Positions 23,940-36,089 of a stretch of 64,000 nt of DNA are shown piece after piece. A model generated the notes under the pieces. It ran no database searches, was not told the origin of the DNA, and worked only from the letters and a program-made list of their open reading frames with translations. Every line of letters begins with the position of its first letter. Within the stretch, counting starts at the first letter, position 1. Origin of the DNA: Rhyzopertha dominica (Eukaryota; Arthropoda; Insecta; Coleoptera; Bostrichidae); NCBI GenBank assembly GCA_025024175.1, contig QCXZ01000041.1, positions 50,463,786 through 50,527,785 on the forward strand. The letters run 5' to 3'. The position numbers were made by a program, and so were the translations under genes.

Positions 23940-25955
23940 TGGGCTCACTGTAATATTTATTAACATTATGGTTAGTATACGCAATTAGATATTGAAAAAC
24001 TAATCCTATTTGTCTATTTAACGCCGTTTGATTCAACTCGCGAGAATGATTCAAATACTGCCATACATTGGCACCGCAGTTTTTCATATAATGGATCTCC
24101 AAAACGTTTCCCCACTAGATGATAGTTTTGTAAATCTAAATTTGGCACTAGCCATCACCAACAGTTCTTTTCCGCTTGTACTTGTGACGTTTCTTACATC
24201 CATTTTTAGATTCGAATAAAATGCAAATTCACAAAAGGTATCCCTTTATGTAAGCTATTGAGGCATGGTGATTTAGTCCTACCTATTATTCTGATTGGTT
24301 GGGAGCGNAGGGTGCAAAATGCAAACAAACAAATGTATCTAGACAAATTCAAGAATGGGAAATTTGACATGAATGATAAAGTCCAGTAGGATGAATTTTA
24401 CCTGCCGATTACCGGAAAAACCCAAACATATCTTGGGTGCGCAAAACCGTTGTACTAGTTTTGGACATGCCAAATAGAGGAACAAATACTTACCCCACCT
24501 GCTTATTGCTTATTGATTCCTGGTATTCGCCTTAAAATAACAACAAGTCCCATTCCAGAGAAACTTTTTAATGTCATTTCCTTATCTTCCTCACCTGTTG
24601 GCCAGACATGACTTTGAGGCGCCTCTACCGTAGCTTTTACGACCACTTCGCCTGATCTTCCTTGATAGTTCAAAGATTATATTATAATTGGCTCCTGGTC
24701 TTAATCGCCCAGCAGTAGCTACCTGGACCTGGCGTGTGGCACGGACAACCTAATGATTTAATTACGCTCCGGTTGGTGTTTTTGATGCCGGACGACCATC
24801 CTCCGGTCGCAGACTGACAATGGATGCTTTGGGTCGATGGATTTCGTGCGTAAGACGACGCTTATTACTACCTATAATAAAGAAGACCTTCATGAGCGTG
24901 AAACGTGCTTAGAAAGGCGGCAACGAACAATATCGTATGCAAATTCAAAATCGTAAATAAATGCCTCGCAGTCCCGGGACCCCAGTAATCCAGTGGCGTA
25001 GTAATTTGGGATCGTTTTAGTTTTTTTCNTTATGGTGTAAACATCTNCTATACAAGTATATGCTAATTCAAATCGTACAGTTCGCCTTGTCGAATGTCAA
25101 TATATCAATTTGTACTTGTGTACTTGTTCGCTATGTTGCCTATGACATTTAGTACATTTTTTCCTAGTAACATTTCTCCTTCTTTTAGTTATTGCCTCTG
25201 CGTTAATACAATTCCAGACGAATACGTGTATACTTCATTCAACACGATACATTAACATTTATTGTGATACTTTGTTTTGGTGACCTATCGTTGATTCGGC
25301 TTATCTAAATCCACAAGTTCATTAAGATAAATATACAGTCAGACAGAAAAAAAGACTTGCTTTATACTCAGCTTGTTCAGCATATCGATATTCTTTCATG
25401 AAATTCACTTTATTTTGACCCAGTTGCTTTTAACTGAGAATGGCGAAAGCATATAATATTTGTATTCGCAATGGGATAGGTAATGAAATAAAAGTCCATA
25501 ATATCCGATAACTGTAAATATGTAAGGGCTGTGTTACATATTATAAAAATATGAGTAAAGTCTTACTGATTTTTCTACAGAATCGGCTAAACTATTGAAG
25601 CATGTCCTCTTTAAGAAACTGTGCCACCAACTCTGTCAAATCAACCTATTACAACCCTTCCTTAATGAGGAAGCGTTGTCCACTCAAAAATACCTTTAAT
25701 TCACACCTGCATTGGTGATTTTGTAGACAAATGAGTGATGAATTACTAATTTTTTTTTGTTATATCCCATCGGAGATTAGAAAGAGTCGCCGTAATTGTG
25801 AAATTAACTCTTCGGATGAGTTTCTGAATGCTTTTTGTAGGAGGTAAAACAATGTATTACACTTTTTCACAATTTCCACTTCAGACCTTGTGTTACCATA
25901 ATTCCGGGATCCTGTCAATTTATCAACTTCCTTAACGGTTACTCTATCAATTATA
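23940..25955. other. Spacer without recognised gene
   Basis: Nothing supported on either strand. Ambiguous bases at 24,308, 25,029 and 25,047. Confidence 0.4.
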
Positions 25956-25959
25956 TATC

Positions 25960-26330
25960 ATGTCTTAGGTTCTTCAAACTATTATGAAATACAGTACACT
26001 TGTATCTGTTCAGTGTTAGAAGGCAGTTTTAGAAACAACTGGATCAAATGCTTTTGCATAGTCAAGGTATGTATCAGTCTTCCCATGTCTTTGTCCATGC
26101 ATTTAAATTTGACAGCATATTCGTATTCACCAGTCTCTGAGAGAGAAAAGCATCTTGTGCCACATTATAATCATGTTACTGGCTTTAAAGAATTGAGTCA
26201 AATATTCAGCTAACTAGTCTGTAGTTTGTTGGATTCGTTTTGCCCCCATTTTTGAAGGTACAGATCGCTGTACTTTCTTTCCAACTTGTAGGGAGTCTTT
26301 CCTCATCTAAAAAGACTTCTCAAACAGTAA
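25960..26330 (-). mobile_element. Reverse-transcriptase relic of a non-LTR element
   Basis: On the minus strand, FLDEERLPTSWKESTAICTF then KNGGKTNPTNYR (about 26,310-26,230) is the common start of a non-LTR RT (W-K-x-A-x-I-x-P-I-F-K-K-G-D). DTYLDYAKAFDPV (about 26,070-26,030) is the D-(Y/F)-x-K-A-F-D finger/palm motif. Stops interrupt the region between them. Only about 370 bp is recognisable. Confidence 0.7.
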
Positions 26331-26334
26331 GGGA

Positions 26335-27235
26335 CTGACTTTTTTTACTACACTAGTTGTGTTTGGATTTCTGAACTTCTGGTTAAATTGATAGTGGAAA
26401 TCGTTGAACCACACGTATTACACAACCTTAAGATTCTNTNCAATTCANTTTTCCAGCACTATAATGGCGACTACATGTAGCCAAAGTTACTTTNGATTAG
26501 TATGAATTAAAACAAACTCNATTTGTTGCCTTATCCAACAATATATTCCNATCTTTCACCCATGGAAGACTTCTGGAATATTGTGAGTAGATCACAAAAT
26601 TTACCCCTTCTTCCATAGACTTTACCTGCACTTCATGGTACTATGTTATTATTACTGTCTCAGTTACCAAAAAAAAAGTTGAAGAGGACGCAAAAAAAAC
26701 ACCGGCGTTCAATTTATAAATCGCTTTGCGCGTCACCTTACTCAAATATTTAACTAGCACATGTGTACCTGCCGGAGATCATAGCCCACTCGCGCAGTAT
26801 ATCTCTAAACGAGCCAGTTATCAAGAAAAAAAAGGCGTATCTGTCGGTGCTTGTCGTTTTTGCGGCCAGTTGCGCGCTCATGAACCGGGCTGTTAAATAT
26901 TTATGAGCATCGGGAAAACAAGTTGATGCTTCGTTTTTAAATGTTAAGTAATGCAATTTGTTTTGTCCGCGGACGCGGTGGGATCCTTCAGCTATCGCCG
27001 TTTACAAGGGTAAACTGCGGACGACGGCATAAATCTGAATCATGGCCCCCGATCTTTTTAATGTCAGTAGGAAGTGACGGGAGTGAGGTCGAAAATGGAG
27101 ACAAAGGTAGTAAAGCATGAGTCGATCGGTATAATTATCGCAGACGGCGACAGACGACCTTAAAGGGGAAGATTGTCTCGCGTTTACACTTTCTTGTCGT
27201 ATCGTAGTGCCTATGATCGTTGAGATTCTTTTATT
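26335..27235. other. Spacer; several N bases at 26,438-26,550
   Basis: No gene recognised. A CpG-richer stretch runs from about 26,950 to 27,180. The clustered ambiguous bases near 26,440-26,550 suggest a hard-to-assemble segment. Confidence 0.35.
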
Positions 27236-27239
27236 TGAA

Positions 27240-27900
27240 GAAATGCATTCGTAAAATAATTAAGATAAGTAACATTACGATTCAACATTGCCTGCTTCGA
27301 AGTAATCGCTTTCGAAAGCCACCGAAAATGGTTCTTCCAGTCGTAACAATGCTGGAAGTGTTCCAAATAATGTCCCTTGAGACGGGTTTTCCATCTCGAG
27401 AAGAGAAAAAAATCGCGAGATATCAGTTTCAATGGATTGAAAGAAGTTAAGGAGCCTTTCGCTGCTGATGGCTAATTCTTCCTGTGAAAGGTTTTTCTGG
27501 ACTATTTTTGTCCATATGCTCTTGATTTGGATGAAGCACACACACGCTGGCTACCCCTAGGCCCCAGTCTTTAGAGCAGGTAGTGCCTGCAACCCGTCAA
27601 GTTGCTATTGCTTTTAGTGAACCCAAAATATAAAATTTGGAACAAAAAAAAACTGGAAATCATCTGGTTATTGTTTCTTTTCGGGATTATAGCAGTAGAT
27701 CTAGCTTTCGCCACCTGTAATGATGGTGTACACTAAATGGGATGCACCATTGTTGAAGCGATCCAAGGTAGATCTGCACCAATTTACAAGGGTTTTTTTT
27801 AGCTACAGTTAAATTGTGTGGTGTCCAACGAGCACAAAGTTTCCTTGCTTTTAGATGATCGTGCAGAATTGGGTATTTTCACTTTTTTTGAGAACTACGT
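27240..27900 (-). mobile_element. Mariner relic
   Basis: Minus-strand pieces in mariner order: LHDHLKARKLCARWTPHNL (about 27,870), VYTIITGGESWIYCYNPE (about 27,720), DFFLFSRWKTRLKGHYLEHF (about 27,400) and ESDYFEAGNVES (about 27,310-27,275). In mariners the second piece reads V-T-G-D-E-x-W-I; here the first catalytic Asp is Gly (GGE). The DFFLF stretch carries the third acidic residue of a DD34D transposase. Frameshifts and a central deletion make it inactive. Confidence 0.75.
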
Positions 27901-28007
27901 AAAATGAATCTTGAAGTGCATATATATCGTACGCCATGTTAAAAAAAACACAAAAAAAATATTTGTAGGTAGAAAATTTCAGGTCTGAAATTCGAATCTT
28001 AGGAGTC

Positions 28008-28983
28008 ACCGCCAAAACGCTTCTATCCAAGGTTATTCAACTCGTGACGTCAAGTGTCATGTAAACACTACCGAGGAGCGTGCTGTTTAATGGTGTAGTA
28101 TCATTCTTGTATTGGAAAAGCCTCTATGTGGTGTTTATTGAAAGGACTGTGTAAGAGGTCGCACCAAAAAGTGATTTGTGTAGATTTACATGCATCTATT
28201 ATGTATGGAAAACAAAACAAGTATTGTTTTGTACATGGTTGTAAAAGTACTTTAGTCAGTACAGCTAACAAAATTTTTGTAACCGTTCCTCGAGATTATC
28301 AACGTATGAAAAAGTTGTTTAAGGCCCCTAGACGTGATGATGTGCCGAAATTGCAAAGTTTGTTTTTCTGTTGTAAAGATCATCTTAATTCTTACTGTAA
28401 GTTTTATTATTATTTTTGGGGTTATAAGTGTTTACCATTCAGTTTCCATTTTGTTATAACTTGAAGAGGATATGAAAAATTATATGCATTTTAAGTTGAT
28501 AGAGGGAAATGTTATAATAAAGAACGACGTTATTCCCCATATATTAGACTGTTAGCCAGACCGGAAACGAGCCGCAACAGCACCGAAAATAAATGTCAAG
28601 TTTAGGGTACATTTTTGATTCTTACATTTTTATGTTTACAAATAGTATGTTTCCAACAACCCACTGTGATAAAATTTTCAATGCTACGTTAATTTGATAA
28701 AAAGTTTACTTATGCTGTTGCTTTTAGCTTCCTCATCGCCGCCGCGTTGAACCGCTCGTCGCTGTACACAAATTCCAATGAACATGCCTTCAGAAGTCGT
28801 AACTCATAAGTATTTCGCTTTTTCTTGGCGTATTTTAATTCGCTTGTCACAAAATGAACGCAAACCACAAACTGATAAATTGACGGGCTGAGGCTGACGC
28901 GTGACGCGCTGACCCCAGACGTAAACAAGCGGCCATTTACACGACACCTGACGTCACGGCCAATATGTTGGCGTTTTGGCGGT
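28008..28983. mobile_element. Small element with long inverted ends enclosing a THAP-domain gene remnant
   Basis: Left ACCGCCAAAACGC (28,008-28,020) matches right GCGTTTTGGCGGT (28,971-28,983) as a perfect inverted repeat. A second inverted block follows inward: left CGTGACGTCAAGTGTCATGT (from 28,043) against the complement of right ACACGACACCTGACGTCACG (28,939-28,958), two mismatches. The two blocks are offset by about 4 bp. Between them lies a THAP-type zinc-finger frame on the plus strand and a short unassigned frame on the minus strand, but no catalytic domain, so this looks like an internally deleted transposon. No target duplication was found, which leaves the superfamily open. THAP domains occur in P-element, ISL2EU and other transposases. 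Confidence 0.7.
28201..28547 (+). pseudogene. THAP zinc-finger domain fragment
   Basis: ATG at 28,201 gives MYGKQNKYCFVHGCKS, then VPRDYQRMKKLFKAPRRDD and LFFCCKDHL. This is the C2CH pattern of a THAP domain: C-x4-C, then a late C-x2-H in CKDH. After about 70 bp that looks like an intron (donor CTGTAAGT at about 28,396), EDMKNYMHFKLIEGN, then IIKNDVIPHILDC resumes. This tail is known to me from insect THAP proteins. A TAG follows the C (where Gln is usual), and the proposed splice joins at a stop, so this copy is probably non-functional. The domain binds DNA in P-like transposases and in host regulators. Confidence 0.7.
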
Positions 28984-28989
28984 CCCTTT

Positions 28990-31015
28990 AAATATTCACA
29001 TTTTTAATATTAAAAATACACCTTACGATCCATTTTTTCGAATTTATACGCTGTCACAGCTGTTTTGTGGATTAGATGCTACCTATTAATATGCAATTTA
29101 ATAAAATATAAATACATGGCAAATACCCAATTGTGTTGACTGCTTTCACACCCATCTCAGATTGTTGGAGAACATTGTCACCAACATGCTTCGTACGACT
29201 GACGTCCAAACTTCCCTCGTACTTTGATGGAGTCGGCGTCTACTCACATATTTGGGCTATATCTGTCCAACACTCTATTTTCGTCCTGCTCTTATTTTCG
29301 TCGCAATTAGTCGATTTCAGTTATGTTCGGGTCGGTCTTAATTGGCCTTAGAAAGGATACGCTGAGCGGCCGTATCGTGACCAGTATTTAATTTATTGAC
29401 GATGTTTATTCTGTTTGACCCACTTGCGTGTTAGAAAATTCATAGATAATTAATTGCGACTGCACCGCGTTATACAGATATCAAAGTGGGCCTTTCTCCT
29501 GGGAGAACGAACTGTTAAAGGTTAGGGTGTCTCCAGCGAACATGATGTGTTAAATCGATTAGAATTAATAATAATCATAATAATAATAAATGGATTTTAT
29601 TGAAACAAGAGTAGATACTGAGAGTAATACATCATAAGCAATAAAGGCAAAGAAAAATTATGCGTCAGCTGGCCGAATTCCACCAATCAGCATTAAATTG
29701 ATGATCGCTTTATCTCTAAGAGTATTTACTCATACATCTAATTTTACTCAAATTTGTGCATATTTCAAAACCATTATTTGTTATTGTTCTCAAGTTGTAA
29801 AAATCATTTCATGTATTATATTCATCTTGCTGGCTGTCATTGATTTGCAAAAAATGGCTCGATGTCACCAAAATCAAAATTATTACGAAATTTACATCAC
29901 CATTAAACACACAGTATAAATTATTACAAATGTAGGTATTCCTTTAAGTTCAATTAATCTAATGATGGCAATGTAAGTTATACTTCGATTATTACTTCTG
30001 CTGAAGTTTTTAAGTGACATAAAAGTAATTTATGTTTTTAACTTTAATCATAAATGCATGGTGTATGTGCTTAAAGCGCCTAATATTGTCATCTGAAACT
30101 GAATATGTGCACATCGAGAATACTCCCTTAAACTGGGATATTAGCAAATTTTGGATTAAAAACCGTGATCGCATTGATCTGATATATTTTAAATAGATCA
30201 AATTTGAGTACTTCTTTTTATTCTTTGGCTAAAATAATGACCAAGGCATAAATAGGAAGTAGTGCTGTTGGGTCGATTGTATAAATGCATATTACATCTC
30301 AATTCGACGACGATTTTGTACACATTATGTAAAATCAGAATTAGATAGTTGCATAAAATTATGCGAGACATGGTTTGTTATGAACACAGTACAGAATATA
30401 CCATCTTTATTTGATTATCCCATTTTTCATTTAGCTATTATTTTTTTTAAGTTCAATCTCCGTAGTCCGCCAGTGCATTGCTTCCAAAAATTAACCCAGC
30501 GCTTAATAATTTAACCAAATGAAGCCTAGTTTAAATAAACTGAAATATATTTAACCCGTTTTCAAAAAGTCTCTTGTATACTGGCATTTTAACAGAACAC
30601 CGGGTTTTAATTCGTGCTTATAATACTACTGGATTCCTAAAACTTACGTTAAATAGACTTTCGTATCTCTTAGTTCGGATGGATTTTTGCTCGAAATAAC
30701 TGATATTTTTGGTTTCACTGTATTACTTTGAAATTTGGAACTAAGAGGATTGGAGTTACCACCAAATACAAATATGTGACCGATTATGTGTATCATGCAT
30801 ACTTGAACAACACCTATAAGAAAACATATTATAAGAGCTGAGCAAAGTAGAAATCGTGACTCCTGGCCAAAATAACCTTGGAAACAATTTGACAACGACT
30901 TATTGATTGTAATTTGCACAGGTCGAATATGAGTTCTGGATGAAATTTGTGAAATACGCTTGTCTATAAATTTTACTTCATTAACAATTTCGTAAATACG
31001 TACTTAATTAATCAG
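28990..31015. other. Spacer without recognised gene
   Basis: No supported gene. A minus-strand 91-codon frame (30,644-30,919) contains one hydrophobic segment and a possible 3' splice site, but I cannot identify it. Confidence 0.35.
29564..29590. repeat. (AAT)n microsatellite
   Basis: AAT trinucleotide repeat, interrupted once by a C. Confidence 0.85.
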
Positions 31016-31019
31016 CTAA

Positions 31020-31320
31020 ATGTATGGAAGGTGGAAAGAGCCCAGAGTTGGCAGTCCAGGTCCAGTGGGTTGGCAGCTGCCCCCCTTGCCCCCTCTTCGA
31101 TACGCCCAGGGCCGGCACAGTCACCGGACCTCAACCCCATAGAAAATTTGTGGGAAGAGGTTGGACGTCGGATTCGCACTTCCCAAACAAGCAAGCAAGC
31201 GGCAATAAAGTTTCGTCGTCTTCAACACAAATGTTGCTAAATGGGTTTAGGGCGTAAGGACGAGCAGATCCTAATACAAATTTGCACTTAATTGTCGATT
31301 AATCGTCGTCTGTCCCACCC
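31020..31320 (+). mobile_element. Tc1-type transposase C-terminal relic
   Basis: An open frame carries AQSPDLNPIENLWEEVGRRI, the diagnostic end of Tc1 (DD34E) transposases in which the Glu of PIEN is the third catalytic residue. It is followed by a typical basic tail to about 31,230. No N-terminal part, first or second Asp, or inverted ends were recognised nearby, so this is a fragment. Confidence 0.85.
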
Positions 31321-31324
31321 CGCT

Positions 31325-32220
31325 TTTTTGGCAAGTCAAAATCACTATTTTGGTTGCTACTTTGAAGAGTTACAAGAATCGACCTTCAAGCTAAAGAGTT
31401 TGGAACATTGGTGAACCAAGTAGATTCAACTAGAGGAAGATTTGTTAGAGAACTTTGGTCTTTTTGCTTGTTTGGTCGTGGAAAACAACCCATTTTCATG
31501 CTCATTCTTTTTTTTAGCCACGTCGAGGTTTATATAACAAAAAAGTAGCTCATCTTTCCTTGGTGGATTCGTACTTGACGTCAAACTTAGCTACGTGACT
31601 AGTCACGTCACCTATTCATTTTGGAAAAAAATCTGCAATCTCGTGGCGGATCACCCACGACATTTTCTGGCCGCACGTTGGCTTTTCCGCGTTGACTCCG
31701 TCGGTGTCTCCTGTTGTTGCCCGGCTGTGTGCCGTGTGCTGTTGGCGGTTAATGACCGTTTTACAAACGCCGCTTTTGGTCGGCCAACGGCACTGTGTCT
31801 CTAGGAAATTAATTCCGCGAGCGCTCCATCTTTTTTTTTTCCCAGTCCATTTCCACGCGAAAATGGGGAGAGGCAGTTTGGGAGCCTTTAGAGATTCATA
31901 TATGTTTTTAATTCCGATTGGTGAGAAATCACTTTCTGATGATAGACTCAAAGTACTTTTTTGCGACGGCCACCTAGGTTGTTGATCGCTGTTATAAAGT
32001 TCGCGTAAAAAAAACCACGGCAATACTTGTTTGAATAAATAGTTCGTTCGTATTTCTCATTAACTTCTTCTTTCATAAAAACAAGCAGAAATTCGCCCCG
32101 ATTCATTTATGCCATTTGCAAATGAATTACAGAAACCACGATTTCCATTAACTAAAATTAACTGGAATTACAATTTCTGATGGACCGTACTCGTATGTTC
32201 GTTGATGTTGCTACTTCCTA
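31325..32220. other. Spacer without recognised gene
   Basis: No coding region supported. Overlapping frames at 31,595-32,023 on both strands lack motifs. The palindrome GTGACTAGTCAC occurs near 31,594. Confidence 0.35.
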
Positions 32221-32224
32221 TTTG

Positions 32225-33768
32225 TATAGCAGAAAAGTACGGAACCACCACGATATTTCAGGTTCTGTTTAACCGATTTTTCTGAAATTGTACATGGGCC
32301 TATGGGAAATTAAAATCCATCCAGCTCTCGTTTCCGAAATATGGGCGCAAGTTGCACTTTTTAAATTGGGAAGGGGGACACATCATTGAAAAGAATATTT
32401 TTTTCCTGATTTCAAAAATGTATCACACTTGTACAATTTATTGCTTCTGAGTTGAGAAAAGTGTGATAACAAACTTGGGTCCTGCAAAAAACTTCGGGAT
32501 AAAAACCATATTCGTTATCGCTAAGTAAGAACAAAAACTCCAGGTGTCTCCATTTTCCTCGTGACTGGTGATAATTTTTATTCGCCTTGTTATTTGCAAT
32601 CGCAATGCCTCAGTTTTTGATGATGATTGGTTATGGAGGTAGAAGACGAAGTAGTTGCTCTCTACAATGCAATTCATGATGATCGTGAACCTACTGCCAG
32701 TTCAACAGTTATTAAAACATTGCAGCGTTTTGACAAAACTGGCGGTGTTAAAAATCGTTAAAAACCAGGACGTCCAAAGGTTGCTATGAGTGAGGAAAGC
32801 AGCTTAAATGTCCTTTTAGATGTGCAAGAGTATCCCAAGTGTTCCGTACAACGGCTTGCTTTCACTCACCATATTAGCAGTAGATCTGTTCAGAAAATTT
32901 TGAAAAAAGAGAAGTTTCATCCATACAAAATTCACTTATTACAAGAACTGAGCGAAGATGATTTCGATCGTAGGGTAGAATTTTGCGAAACTGTTATTAA
33001 CATGGTAGATCAAGATAGAAACATTTTAATTTAGATTATGTTTTCTGATGAAGCGAGTTTTGCCACATTGGTAATGTGAATAAACATAATTGCAGATATT
33101 GATCGGACACAAATCCACATTGGATGGAACAAGTCCACACACAACACCCTCAGATAGTGAATGTCTGGTGTGGTATTATCGGTGAGCCCATTATTGAGCC
33201 TTTTTTCATCAATAGAAATTTAAATGCGGTCAAGTATTTACAGCTCTTGCGCGAACACATTATACCAGAACTTATTCGTCTGTTCCCTAATCGTGGAAAT
33301 GCTGCGCGTCCTTCTGAACAGATATGGTTTCAGCAAGATGGTGCACCGCCCTATTTTGCAATTAACGTTCGTGGATATTTGAATGCGATATTTCCAGAGA
33401 GATGGATTGGTAGGCGCGGAGCGATAGAATGCCCAGCACGTTCCCCTGATCTGACGCCGCTTGATTTTTTTTCCTGTGGGGGTATCTGAAAATTCGTATT
33501 TATGCTGATCGGCCACATAATGCAGAAGATTTAAAAGGACGAATCAGGGCAGAAATTCAGGAGTGACCTCCAAATATGCTACAAAGAACATTAGAANATT
33601 TCTACTCAAGCCAGTATGAAGTAAATGGGAGACATTTTGAGCATCGCCTGTAATGTAGGTAAATGCTTTTTTTTTACTTTTGGGGTAATAAATTGATCAA
33701 ACTAGACGAAAATTATCACAAGTCATTGAAAAATCGGAATACCTGGCTTTTTTGTCCATTTTAGCGAG
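32225..33768 (+). mobile_element. DD41D-type element (family 2), copy B, decayed
   Basis: The 5' 200 bp aligns with the 5' end of copy A at 16,976 in inverted orientation: shared GGAACCA, GATATTTCA, CGATTTTTCTGAAA, and AAGTGTGATAACAAAC near the ORF. Transposase pieces are: DVQEYPKCSVQRLAFTHHIS (32,831); MFSDEASF with the first Asp (33,040); MEQVHTQHPQIVNVWCGIIG (33,124); WFQQDGAPPYFAINVRGYL with the second Asp (33,325); and RSPDLTPLDFF with the third Asp (33,440), spacing 41 residues. An in-frame TAA at 32,758, a stop at 33,034 and a shift near 33,060-33,120 inactivate it. The 3' end (about 33,740-33,768) only roughly mirrors the 5' end. Confidence 0.85.
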
Positions 33769-33769
33769 A

Positions 33770-34724
33770 AAGAAAACTGTTTTCCTTCTTTTCGTGCCTT
33801 TCCAGGCTCAATTATTGTATTCTATTGGGTTAACTTTTTTTCAGTAGTTTACTTGGAATTTATTTACATTTACAGAGAGAAACAAAAGCAACAACAACAT
33901 GTAACAAATAATAATTAACTTGTCGAAATAGCAGTAGGGTATTACTAGTAATAGTATGGAGTTATACTAATACAGAAGGTATAAGAATTTTCTTGGATAC
34001 CTTATATTTGTCAAAGAATAATGGAACGTCCACATAAGTTTGCGCAAAATTATCGTTACACGATGAAAACTCGACTTTTATTCCTCACGAACATTGGAAA
34101 GCGGCACCTACACTCCAGGAAGACTTTATTAAATCGTCGACTATCCGACATGGTGTGCTCTTTACATAAGAGCCACGTTCTCGTCGAAATGAAATAAAGA
34201 AAAATCCGCACCGGGAGATTGTAATACCATAATGTGTCTGCTACGAAATGTGAAAGTGCAAACTTTCTTAAAGCAGCGCCTCCGCGAACCACTGTAAAAC
34301 TGGGTTGCGATCGTTTGCCAAAGAAAACACGGTTTTAAAACTGTGTAGAAAATGTCTGTGAGAACGTGTTTAAAAAAGATTGCTTGGACTATTACGTCTG
34401 GTTGATAAGGACAAGATTTTTATGCCATATAGCACATTATCTTCCATCTAACCTTACTCAGTATAAATCCAGAAAATTACAAAGTGTAATAAATATAGTA
34501 CCATGTTTTGGTATACTTACTACTATTACTCCTGTACATCAAATCCAAATAGTGAACATACTTTTCTGACACGGAAACACTAGAATGGTCTAATCGTATT
34601 TTCGGATTGTTTTGTATTTTTGCGAAAAAACTATATTTTCAGTTCGACAACACAACATATAAAGCATCACAATATGCAAAATGAATTACTATAGTACACC
34701 TTTTTAATGCTAGTGTCTAGAGTA
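33770..34724. other. Spacer without recognised gene
   Basis: AT-rich. Nothing supported on either strand. Confidence 0.4.
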
Positions 34725-34726
34725 TA

Positions 34727-35980
34727 CAGGATGCTTCACGAATGATAATAACCCTGACGAAATTCAAAATGCAACCCAAAATATTTATGGTGAATGCAAG
34801 AAAAATTCTTCTGCTGCTGCCCGTTTATACAGACAACGTTTTCCAAATAGAGGAGCTCCTGCCGATACAATTTTGAAGAGACTTGAATTAACTTTAAGGA
34901 CAAACTGGCCACCACTGAAAAAGTCAAGAGATAGAACAGCAACAGGCCCTGACAATGAAATTAGAGTATTGGAAATGATTGACGAAAATCCTCATATTAG
35001 TCAATGGGTAGTCTCAAGAGCAACCCGTATTAGTCTGTCTTCAGTACACCGAATAATTAAAGGCAATAAATTTCATCCGTATCAGTTGCAATTGGTTCAG
35101 GCCTTAAAGTAGACATATCATCCTAAAAGACAAGTTTTTTGTAACTTTTTTTGGGAACACCAAAATTTGAATGTGAGATTTTATGACAACATTTGCTTCT
35201 CAGATGAAGCAAGATTTTTTAATAATGGTGGAGTTAACAAACATAACATGCATTATTATGTGCAAGAAAATCCACGTTGGATTCGAGAAGGACATTTTCA
35301 AACTATCTACTCGACGAATGTCTGGTGCGGAATATTGGGGAATCAGATTGTTGGGCCTTATTTTTTTCACGATAGTTTAAACGGCAATACTTATGGAAAT
35401 TTTTTAAGAAACATTTTACCGGTACTTCTCCAAAATGTAAATTTACAAGTAAGACGAGATCTATGGTTCCAACAAGATGGGGCACCTGCGCATTATCATA
35501 GAATAGTGCGAAACCATCTTGATTTGGTTTTGCCTAACCGATGGATAGGAAGAGGTCCAATTAATCCTTGGCCACCGAGAAGCTGGACCTTACCCCTTTG
35601 GTATTTTTTTCTGTGGGGAATGGTAAAAGAGCAAGTATACCAAACACCAATTGAAAGTGTAGAACATTTAGAAAATAAAATACGTGATGCATGTAGAACC
35701 ATCACTCCAGAAATGTTAAGGCATGTTAAAAGATCGTTTTGGGCACGAATTCAAGCTTGTGATATTGAATAAACATTTTTCAAAAATAAAATTTGTTTTA
35801 CAATACCGAATTTACTTAGAGCAAATGATTGAAGTGTATGTCAAAATTTGCGAATTTATACAACTCTCTACGTTTTATATTTTTAAAGATGATGAACAAT
35901 TATCAATGTTACCTCTGCAAATGTATTTTGGGTTGCATTTCTAATTTCGTCAGGGTCATTATCATTCATGAAACATCCTG
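34727..35980 (+). mobile_element. Tc1/mariner-superfamily element with about 60-bp TIRs and TA duplication
   Basis: Left end CAGGATGCTTCACGAATGAT from 34,727 and right end, read on the minus strand, CAGGATGTTTCATGAATGAT ending at 35,980. They remain nearly identical inward for about 60 bp, to a shared ATGCAACCCAAAATA. TA flanks both ends (34,725-34,726, 35,981-35,982). The 1254-bp element carries one transposase frame with a single in-frame stop. It is the best preserved element of the window, so it is probably younger than its neighbours. Confidence 0.92.
34745..35772 (+). pseudogene. DD41D-like transposase with one stop and lost third acidic residue
   Basis: One continuous frame apart from TAG at 35,110-35,112. 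N-terminal helix-turn-helix: IYGECKKNSSAAARLYRQRF near 34,780. Second DNA-binding part: VSRATRISLSSVHRIIKG. First catalytic block: ICFSDEARFFNNGGVNKHNM (35,188). Second: WFQQDGAPAHYH (35,464). Where relatives have P-D-L-T-P-L-D-F-F, this copy reads WTLPLWYFFLWG. The DNA matches the expected codons in another frame for about 20 bases, so two compensating indels removed the third Asp. No ATG precedes the domain outside the inverted repeat, so the start codon is lost or lies inside the TIR. The protein tail ends ARIQACDIE at 35,772. Confidence 0.85.
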
Positions 35981-36089
35981 TATTATCTGTTTAGATGTAG
36001 CTGTAGTTTTTAAAATAAGCTTTTCTGATTAAGTCAAATTCTTCTTTGTACCTTAATTCGAATTCAAGTTTTATCCATGTAAATTTTTA

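Noticed and set aside
30644..30919. Minus-strand 91-codon frame with one hydrophobic segment
   Set aside because: A TTATAG|GTG acceptor-like site crosses it, but no donor, family motif or partner exon was found.
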